Below the pieces are notes generated by a model. It was not told the origin of the DNA. It made no database searches and worked only from the letters and a program-made list of their open reading frames with translations. Source: Nitrospira sp. UBA2082 (lineage in GTDB: Bacteria > Nitrospirota > Nitrospiria > Nitrospirales > Nitrospiraceae). From it: DNA of 7,720 nucleotides. Position 1 is the first letter of the stretch, and each line of letters opens with the position of its first letter. The position numbers and the translations under genes are program-made. The stretch is from contig DCZO01000014.1 of assembly GCA_002331335.1 (NCBI GenBank), positions 95,464 through 103,183 on the forward strand, written 5' to 3'. Of this stretch, positions 1-4,813 are shown in pieces.

Positions 1-68
1 GGCATTGCTTCTCCGTTTGAAACCGTGTAGGTTTCCCCTTCGATATCGCCGGCACCACTGCACTGCAT
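1..68 (-). CDS. Possible N-terminal part of a divergent gene (runs off left edge)
   Basis: On the minus strand an ATG at 66-68 opens a frame that stays open to the left edge. It gives 22 complete residues beginning MQCSGAGDIEGETYTVSN. The composition looks protein-like and I do not recognise the family. Against it, there is no clear Shine-Dalgarno sequence before the ATG, and the stretch is too short to judge coding potential. A competing reading is the C-terminus of a plus-strand gene ending at TAG 28-30 (last residues GIASPFETV). Only one of the two is likely to be real. Confidence 0.25.
   Translation of the reverse strand, partial: MQCSGAGDIEGETYTVSNGEAM
19..35. repeat. Short inverted repeat GAAACC-N5-GGTTTC upstream of bioB
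   Basis: The perfect 6-bp arms GAAACC (19-24) and GGTTTC (30-35) flank a 5-bp spacer. The arms resemble the inner part of BirA operator half-sites (GTAAACC...GGTTTAC), but BirA sites have a spacer of about 15 bp, so this is not a standard biotin operator. It could equally be a small hairpin at the end of an upstream gene. Its function is unknown. Confidence 0.3.
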
Positions 69-88
69 CGTGCATACTAGGCGGAGCA

Positions 89-114
89 GGCGGCTTCATG
101 AACACACTGCCGCC
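89..114. repeat. Inverted repeat GGCGGC-N14-GCCGCC in the bioB leader
   Basis: GGCGGC at 89-94 and GCCGCC at 109-114 are perfect complements separated by 14 nt, ending 30 bp before the bioB ATG. The same arms with the same 14-nt spacing recur at 4217-4242, in the other large regulatory gap. It could be a weak RNA hairpin in the bioB leader or a protein site. Chance is plausible in GC-rich DNA. Confidence 0.3.
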
Positions 115-143
115 GCACGCACTGTCGACAAAGGACCTGTGAG

Positions 144-1139
144 ATGACCGATTACATGATGTTTGCGCAGAAAGCTCTTCGCGACGAACCCCTCACCAAC
201 GCCGAATCGCTCGCCGTGCTACAGGCTCCGGACCACGACCTCTTACCCCTTCTCCATGCCGCCTTTGCCGTTCGGTCCACCTACTTCGGCCGTACGGTTC
301 GTCTACAGATGCTGCAGAACGCCAAGAGCGGGGCCTGCCAGGAGGATTGCCACTACTGCTCACAATCGGCTATTTCAACGGCCCCGATCGACCGCTACAA
401 TCTGTTGCCGCAGCAACAGATGATCGAGGGGGCGCGCCGGGCCGCCGCCTCGAAAGCTCAGCGGTATTGCATCGTCATCAGTGGGAGAAGCCCCCTGGAC
501 CGGGAAATCGACGAGATTGCCGGAGCGGTACGCGCCATCAAGCAGGAGGTCCCGATTCAGATTTGCTGTTCACTCGGTTTGATGGACGAACCGCAGGCGA
601 AGCGTCTCAAAGCCGCCGGCGTCGATCGGGTGAATCATAACTTGAACACGAGCGAAGCCTTTCACCCGTCGATCTGCACCACCCACACCTTTCAAGACCG
701 CCTGTTGACGATCAAGCACGCGCGGGCGGCCGGATTGGAGATCTGTTCTGGCGGTATCGTGGGGATGGGCGAACAGGATGAAGACTTAGTCGACCTGGCC
801 ATGGCATTGCGTGATGTGAAGCCGGATTCCATTCCCTTGAACATGCTGAACCCGGTCGCCGGTACCCCGTTGGAACAGGCCGACCACCTCACCCCGCAAC
901 GCTGCTTGAACGTCCTCTGTCTGTTTCGATTCCTCCATCCGAGGACCGAACTCCGCATTGCCGGAGGCCGTGAGCACAACCTCCGCAGCCTCCAGCCGTT
1001 GGCGCTCTATCCGGCCGATTCGCTGTTCGTCAACGGCTACTTGACGACCCCAGGTGCCCCGGCGCCAGAAGTCTGGGGCATGATTCAAGACCTGGGCTTT
1101 ACAATCGAAGTAGATTACCGGCAGCCAGTAGCCGGCTGA
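144..1139 (+). CDS. bioB: Biotin synthase BioB
   Basis: This is a cytosolic radical-SAM enzyme that inserts sulfur into dethiobiotin to make biotin, the last step of biotin synthesis. The 331-aa length is near the family norm. The radical-SAM [4Fe-4S] motif CxxxCxxC is C65, C69 and C72 in GACQEDCHYCSQS. By motif comparison with the E. coli enzyme, the [2Fe-2S] ligands are C109, C141, C201 and R271 (in LRIAGGRE). The substrate/SAM motif reads NHNLNTS (164-170), a known variant of NHNLDTS. The ATG at 144 is chosen because AAGGA (131-135) lies 8 nt upstream; internal ATGs at codons 5 and 6 have no better site. No other bio gene is in the window, so it appears to stand alone here. The 3' end overlaps the convergent response-regulator gene by 25 bp. 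I see no convincing sigma-70 promoter in the short upstream region. Confidence 0.96.
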   Translation: MTDYMMFAQKALRDEPLTNAESLAVLQAPDHDLLPLLHAAFAVRSTYFGRTVRLQMLQNAKSGACQEDCHYCSQSAISTAPIDRYNLLPQQQMIEGARRAAASKAQRYCIVISGRSPLDREIDEIAGAVRAIKQEVPIQICCSLGLMDEPQAKRLKAAGVDRVNHNLNTSEAFHPSICTTHTFQDRLLTIKHARAAGLEICSGGIVGMGEQDEDLVDLAMALRDVKPDSIPLNMLNPVAGTPLEQADHLTPQRCLNVLCLFRFLHPRTELRIAGGREHNLRSLQPLALYPADSLFVNGYLTTPGAPAPEVWGMIQDLGFTIEVDYRQPVAG

Positions 1140-2137
1140 TCGGTGTTGGGCGGATGCTCGGGCGCCGATGGAAAACAGCGGTCCATGCACTCAGGGCAGA
1201 GCCCTCCGTTGAATTGCAGACCCGACCGTTCCGTAATATAGGTGTGCAAATCGTACCACTCCCCTGACGGGCTTGGAACCCGTTTGCACCACGCACACAG
1301 ATTGATCACGCGCATCGTAGGCCCGGCGTGGGCCTGAGATTCATCCGCCTCACGTGAGGTATGCGGAGCTCGCTCGACAACCGATGCGGCCCGAATGCGG
1401 TAAACCACCACGGCCCCAATGACCGTCCCCTCCTCAGTTACGACAGGGGCTACACGGCCGTGGATGACACACCGAGACCCGCTTTTTGTGACCAATACGT
1501 GGTCTTCAATCGGGATAATCCGGCATTCGGCGACAGCCTGTTCCGCCACGTTTCCAGCCCTGCATCCGGACTCGCCACCAACTGGTCCCAACAGCAGTTC
1601 CAGCGGATATCCAACCGCAACACCGGCCTCCCACCCGGTTATCGATTCGGCTTCGGCGTTCATGTACGTAATTCGACCGAGGCAATCTGTCGTGATCACC
1701 CCATCGTCCACCAAACGTACCGTCGTGGCCAGCCAGCGCAGACTCTCTTTCGCCTGACGCTCCGTGTGGGAGCGATGAAGCGCCATCTCGATCGTAGGCC
1801 GAAGTTCAGCCATCTGGAACGGCTTCAGCAGATACCCCGCCGGTTCTGTGGTTTTTGCGCGCTCGAGAGCATAGTCATCGGCGTAAGCGGTGAGATACAC
1901 GACCGGCACGGCATAGCGCGCGCGGAGTTCCCGCGCCGTTTCCACCCCATCCATCGGTCCTTTGAGCACGATGTCCATCAGGACCAGATCCGGCTGAATC
2001 TCAGCGGCCTTTCGCAGCGCCTCCTCGCCCGACGTCGCCGTCGCAGGCGCCCGATACCCAAGCCGGGTCAGCGTACACTGAATGTCTTTGGCCACGATGG
2101 TTTCATCCTCGACAACGAGAATCGTCGTGGGACTCAT
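1115..2137 (-). CDS. Response regulator, REC-PAS with C-terminal CxxC...CxxC module
   Basis: This 340-aa cytoplasmic protein is the likely phosphorylation partner of the kinase encoded just upstream. The REC domain covers residues 4-120: acidic pocket E10/D11, phospho-acceptor D55 (LVLMDI), switch T83 and K105 (GYLLKPF). A PAS sensor domain follows at about 133-250. The C-terminus has no helix-turn-helix, GGDEF, HD-GYP or ANTAR domain. Instead, residues 278-320 hold C281-AW-C284, then WYDLHTYI, then C314-PE-C317, a spacing that suggests a metal-binding knuckle. The same layout occurs at the ends of many PAS/REC proteins, and I know of no assigned function. The kinase stop (2141-2143) is 3 bp before this ATG. 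The Shine-Dalgarno AAAGGA (2146-2151) lies within the kinase 3' end, 8 nt before the ATG, so translation is probably coupled. The TAA at 1115-1117 falls inside the bioB coding region. Confidence 0.93.
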   Translation of the reverse strand: MSPTTILVVEDETIVAKDIQCTLTRLGYRAPATATSGEEALRKAAEIQPDLVLMDIVLKGPMDGVETARELRARYAVPVVYLTAYADDYALERAKTTEPAGYLLKPFQMAELRPTIEMALHRSHTERQAKESLRWLATTVRLVDDGVITTDCLGRITYMNAEAESITGWEAGVAVGYPLELLLGPVGGESGCRAGNVAEQAVAECRIIPIEDHVLVTKSGSRCVIHGRVAPVVTEEGTVIGAVVVYRIRAASVVERAPHTSREADESQAHAGPTMRVINLCAWCKRVPSPSGEWYDLHTYITERSGLQFNGGLCPECMDRCFPSAPEHPPNTDQPATGCR

Positions 2138-2140
2138 GGG

Positions 2141-3955
2141 TCACATCCTTTCTTCGTAACGCACGGGACGGAACCTTACGTACCATTCCGTTCCCGTTCC
2201 GCTCTGGAGCGAGCCGGTACCTTCCAGCTTGTCCGCCATCAACGACACCAGTTCAAGCCCCAGGGAGTCCGGATTGTTCAACACCCCATCGTGCGGCAGT
2301 CCGACACCGTCGTCGGACACACGCAGGAGAAACCACTCACTCTCCTCCGCGCGCAGTTCCACGGTGATCCGTCCCGACCGGCCGTTGGGAAACGCGTGTT
2401 TCAGACAGTTGGAGAGCAACTCATCGACGATGAGGCCGCACGTCAGCCCCGTATCCACGTCGAAGGCGATGTCTTCCACCGCCAACTCGAGTATCAGATG
2501 CGTCGGATCGACGCCGTAGGATCGGCACACATGTCCGGTCAGCGTTCGCAGATACTCCGGCATGTTGATGCTCGACAAATCGCTGGATCGGTGCAGCGTG
2601 TCGTGGAGCAGCGCAATCGATGAAATGCGAACCTGGCACTCTTTGAAGAGTTGGGCCACCTGTGCATCTTTGATCGTCGCCATTTGTAAATTAAGCAAGC
2701 TGGAAATAACCTGAAGATTATTCTTGACCCGGTGGTGCACTTCCCGGAGCAGACTTTCCTTCTCCTTGAGGGTTTTCCGCAACTCGTCTTCCATCTCTTT
2801 GCGCTCGGTGAGATCGATGCAGGACCCGATATAGCCGCTCAACGTCCCGTCCGGCTCGAATCGCGGCACCCCGGTATCGACGATCCAGCGATACGCCCCG
2901 TCCGCGCGCCGAAGACGGTACTCCATCGTAAAGGGCTGCTGCTGCCGGACCGCCTCCTGATAGGTGTCACGGCATCGCGGCTGATCCTGCGCATGAATTC
3001 CAAGGAACCAGCCGCTGCCGATTTCTTCCTCTAACGTCCGTCCGGTGAATTCCAACCATCGTTTATTGAAGAAGGTACACCCTTGATCAGGATCTGACAT
3101 CCACACCATGACGGGAGCCGTATCGGCCATCATGTGGAACCGCGCCTCACTGTCGCGCAAGGCAGCCTCAATCCGTTTGCGCTGAGTAATATCCCGTGCG
3201 ATGGCAGATGCGGCAACCACGGTCCCATCGGCATCTTTCACGGGGGATACCGTCAGGGAGACATGGAACCGCCTGCCTCGTTTCCGACGTTGCATGGTTT
3301 CCACATTGCGGACATGCTCGCCCTTCGCAATCCGGTTCAACATGGCCGGCACCTCATCCAGCCGATCCTGCGGACAAAGGTCGGTGATCGGCAGCCCGAT
3401 GATCTCGTGAGGTGCATAGCCATAGACACGTTCGGCACCGGCATTCCAACTCCGCACTGTGCCCTCAAGGCTCATGCCGATGATCGCATCATCCGATGAC
3501 TTGACGAGCGCCGCCAACAGCGACACCGCTTCCGCGCGCAGCGTCTCCAGGTCTCTATTCGCCTGAGCAAGATCTTTCGTGCGCCGGAGGACTTGCTCCT
3601 CGATGTCCGGTGCCACGGCGGGACGGTCGGATTCCTCCTGTCTCCTCGGCGGAGCCAGTATCGCCGCCGCCCACAGGGCCAGGACAACAGGAACCAGCTC
3701 GCCCATCTTCGCCCACATCGGAGGGTAGCCGGTGGTTGTTCGGAACAGATCCAAGAGGCTCAAACCGGACGCAAGTCCCGCCATCCACAAGGCGGCCCCC
3801 GGCTGAGTCCCCCGCGCTACGAGCAACACGGGAATCACATAGAGCACAGCACTTACCGGACCGAAAAGAGTCCACCAGTCAGCCACCGCAATCGCAATCG
3901 TCAACCCCAGACTGGTAAGAACCCGCTTGATGTCTGCCGCTTGGATGACATCCAC
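2141..3955 (-). CDS. Membrane sensor histidine kinase, two PAS domains, HisKA_2 type
   Basis: This is a 604-aa sensor kinase. Four hydrophobic segments (about 14-31, 33-47, 52-70, 86-102) anchor it in the inner membrane with almost no periplasmic loop. A helical linker follows (117-150), then PAS-PAC 1 (about 150-258) and PAS-PAC 2 (about 266-386). The dimerisation/phosphoacceptor region reads LLREVHHRVKNNLQ, with the phospho-histidine at H407 or H408, which is the HisKA_2 signature rather than classical HisKA. The ATPase domain has its N-box at N516 (DELLSNCLKH), G1 at D549-G552 (DDGVGL) and G2 at about 564-569. The start is GTG 3953-3955: an in-frame TGA lies 6 nt upstream, and AGGTGA (3959-3964) is well placed for it. 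Out-of-frame ATGs flank the GTG. It forms an operon with the regulator downstream. Ligand and signal are unknown; four membrane helices plus PAS domains suggest membrane or cytoplasmic sensing. Confidence 0.94.
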   Translation of the reverse strand: MDVIQAADIKRVLTSLGLTIAIAVADWWTLFGPVSAVLYVIPVLLVARGTQPGAALWMAGLASGLSLLDLFRTTTGYPPMWAKMGELVPVVLALWAAAILAPPRRQEESDRPAVAPDIEEQVLRRTKDLAQANRDLETLRAEAVSLLAALVKSSDDAIIGMSLEGTVRSWNAGAERVYGYAPHEIIGLPITDLCPQDRLDEVPAMLNRIAKGEHVRNVETMQRRKRGRRFHVSLTVSPVKDADGTVVAASAIARDITQRKRIEAALRDSEARFHMMADTAPVMVWMSDPDQGCTFFNKRWLEFTGRTLEEEIGSGWFLGIHAQDQPRCRDTYQEAVRQQQPFTMEYRLRRADGAYRWIVDTGVPRFEPDGTLSGYIGSCIDLTERKEMEDELRKTLKEKESLLREVHHRVKNNLQVISSLLNLQMATIKDAQVAQLFKECQVRISSIALLHDTLHRSSDLSSINMPEYLRTLTGHVCRSYGVDPTHLILELAVEDIAFDVDTGLTCGLIVDELLSNCLKHAFPNGRSGRITVELRAEESEWFLLRVSDDGVGLPHDGVLNNPDSLGLELVSLMADKLEGTGSLQSGTGTEWYVRFRPVRYEERM

Positions 3956-3981
3956 ATCTCACCTGTATGCATCAATAAGTG

Positions 3982-3997
3982 AGCAATCGACATGCCA
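3982..3997 (-). promoter_or_regulatory. Candidate sigma-54 (RpoN) promoter of the kinase operon
   Basis: Read on the minus strand the sequence is TGGCAT-N5-TTGCT, against the RpoN consensus TGGCAC-N5-TTGC(A/T). The invariant GG and GC are exactly 10 nt apart. The predicted start of transcription is near 3971, giving a leader of about 16 nt that includes the AGGTGA ribosome-binding site before the GTG at 3955. I see no good sigma-70 promoter nearby. If real, the operon needs an enhancer-binding activator, and the palindromes at 4112-4147 lie where such a protein usually binds (about 140-175 bp upstream). Confidence 0.5.
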
Positions 3998-4111
3998 TGA
4001 TCATTGCGATGCGCGAAGATTTCCCCCAAGTGTGAATGCGCCCAGGCTGGTACGCACACCTGGTGCATAGCAATCATTCGTACGTCACATTCTTCCGGCG
4101 TGGAGAACGCA

Positions 4112-4147
4112 TGCCTCATGAGGCAACCCTACCGGTGGATATCCACC
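4112..4147. promoter_or_regulatory. Tandem perfect palindromes, possible enhancer/operator pair
   Basis: TGCCTCATGAGGCA (4112-4125) and GGTGGATATCCACC (4134-4147) are both perfect 14-bp palindromes. Their centres are 22 bp apart, about two helical turns, so the sites would face the same side of the DNA. An extra GTGG quarter-site follows at 4149-4152. The two sequences differ from each other, so they may bind two different dimers rather than one protein twice. A perfect 14-bp palindrome is expected about once in 16 kb by chance, so two within 36 bp is unusual. Confidence 0.45.
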
Positions 4148-4216
4148 AGTGGTCGTGACAAAGATGAACGGAGCGATTGATCGATTGCGGAAGAGGCGTT
4201 TGAAGCAGGGAGATGA

Positions 4217-4242
4217 GGCGGCTATACCTGTGTCACGCCGCC
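4217..4242. repeat. Inverted repeat GGCGGC-N14-GCCGCC
   Basis: GGCGGC (4217-4222) and GCCGCC (4237-4242) flank a 14-nt spacer, the same arms and spacing as at 89-114 upstream of bioB. The spacers are not alike. The repeat lies downstream of the bL12-like gene and far upstream of the kinase start. Role unknown; chance is possible. Confidence 0.3.
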
Positions 4243-4288
4243 ACAGATCCGTTCCAACTTGTACGGTGTAGCATTCGACAAAGGATTA

Positions 4289-4307
4289 GTACCGCCGCGG
4301 CGGGTAC
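4289..4307 (-). terminator. Terminator-like hairpin after the bL12-like gene
   Basis: On the minus strand, 14 nt after the TAG of the bL12-like gene, GTACC and GGTAC arms enclose GCC/GGC pairs. This makes an 8-bp GC-rich stem with one bulged base and a tight loop. It is followed by TAATCCTTT, only a weak T-run, so intrinsic termination may be inefficient. Its position at the end of a minus-strand transcription unit supports the role. Confidence 0.4.
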
Positions 4308-4321
4308 AGTTCGACGATCTT

Positions 4322-4630
4322 CTACTGGAGGAAATAGGCAAGCCCGGCCCCGCCGATCAACAGAAAGGCCGCCCAGCGCAGCAGACCATCCCGTGTGTCG
4401 GTTTGCCTCTGCTCGATCTTCTTCTTCAGCACCGGCTGCTGGATGAGATAGGCATCGACCTGATCTTTCGCACCTTTTAGATCGACGTGGCGCTCAAGGC
4501 GAACCACTTTGATAGCCTCGATCATCTGGCCATGCCACAGTGCCGACACTGCCGCCGGCGGCAAGGCCTCGGACGCCCCAGCTCGGTTGGTAACGGCAGC
4601 GGCTGTCGGCTCAAGAACTGTGATTGGCAT
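4322..4630 (-). CDS. Small tail-anchored protein with ribosomal bL12 C-terminal-like domain
   Basis: This 102-aa protein has three parts. An Ala/Pro-rich N-terminal stretch (1-28) is followed by a segment at about 29-72 that matches the pattern of the bL12 (L7/L12) C-terminal domain: IEAIKVVR, then LKGAKDQVDAYL. A charged linker (70-82) leads to one hydrophobic helix (83-101, LLRWAAFLLIGGAGLAYFLQ) at the extreme C-terminus. In the ribosomal protein this domain recruits translation GTPases. Here the protein lacks the bL12 dimerisation domain and is predicted to sit in the inner membrane with the domain facing the cytoplasm, so it is not the ribosomal stalk. Function is unknown. ATG 4628-4630 is the first start after in-frame TAG codons, but no clear Shine-Dalgarno sequence precedes it. 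It may be translated by coupling with an ORF upstream that overlaps it by 20 nt. Confidence 0.8.
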   Translation of the reverse strand: MPITVLEPTAAAVTNRAGASEALPPAAVSALWHGQMIEAIKVVRLERHVDLKGAKDQVDAYLIQQPVLKKKIEQRQTDTRDGLLRWAAFLLIGGAGLAYFLQ

Positions 4631-4805
4631 GGCAAGGAAAGCCTAGCACTATGACAGTAATCGGTCGAACAGAAAGATGAATCGTGCCACGAAGCCGAAA
4701 TCCGACCGCATTCAATCCTGGCCGGACCACCACGGCCGCACTGTACTGATTCCCTGAATCCCATAGGCCCGCCTTCCAGCGGATTGCGCTATCCTTCGCC
4801 ATCAT
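4611..4805 (-). CDS. Doubtful 64-codon ORF between the TPR and bL12-like genes
   Basis: The frame starts at ATG 4803-4805, 8 nt after the TPR gene stop, and ends at 4611, overlapping the start of the bL12-like gene by 20 nt. It therefore fills the 183-bp gap in operon-like fashion. The product begins MMAKDSAIRWKAGLWDSG and has a hydrophobic, possibly beta-rich middle (AAVVV, VRPITVIVLGF). I recognise no family. The ribosome-binding site is weak: TGGA just before a second ATG at 4800-4802. The frame is also open upstream into the TPR gene, as expected of a shadow frame. It could be a real small gene or chance. Confidence 0.27.
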   Translation of the reverse strand: MMAKDSAIRWKAGLWDSGNQYSAAVVVRPGLNAVGFRLRGTIHLSVRPITVIVLGFPCHANHSS

Positions 4806-4813
4806 TCCAGTGA

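Larger units (their letters stand above)
3956..4321. other. Non-coding control region upstream of the kinase operon
   Basis: This 366-bp stretch has no convincing gene. A 72-codon minus-strand frame (3901-4119) overlaps the kinase start and has no recognisable features. From the kinase side outward it contains a sigma-54-like promoter (3982-3997), an imperfect dyad CACCTGGTG (4057-4065), two perfect 14-bp palindromes (4112-4125, 4134-4147), an inverted repeat GGCGGC-N14-GCCGCC (4217-4242), and a GC-rich hairpin that probably ends transcription of the bL12-like gene (4289-4307). Confidence 0.6.

Noticed and set aside
17..47. TTGAAA with a -10-like CGATAT or GATATC as a bioB promoter
   Set aside because: The spacing is 18-19 bp but the -10 match is poor. 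CATACT at 73-78 likewise lacks a partner -35. Neither is strong enough to call.
1361..2623. 420-codon open frame on the plus strand
   Set aside because: It runs antisense across the response regulator and the end of the kinase, both of which have clear domains. The translation is Arg/His/Pro-rich with no recognisable motif, typical of a shadow frame in GC-rich coding DNA.
3901..4119. 72-codon minus-strand frame overlapping the kinase start
   Set aside because: It has no recognisable domain and covers the sigma-54-like promoter and the kinase ribosome-binding site. The GTG-started kinase frame is clearly the real one.
4689..4703. TGGCAC-like element on the minus strand upstream of the bL12-like gene
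   Set aside because: TGGCAC is followed at the -12 position by ATCT instead of TTGC, so the essential GC is missing. It is not a sigma-54 promoter.
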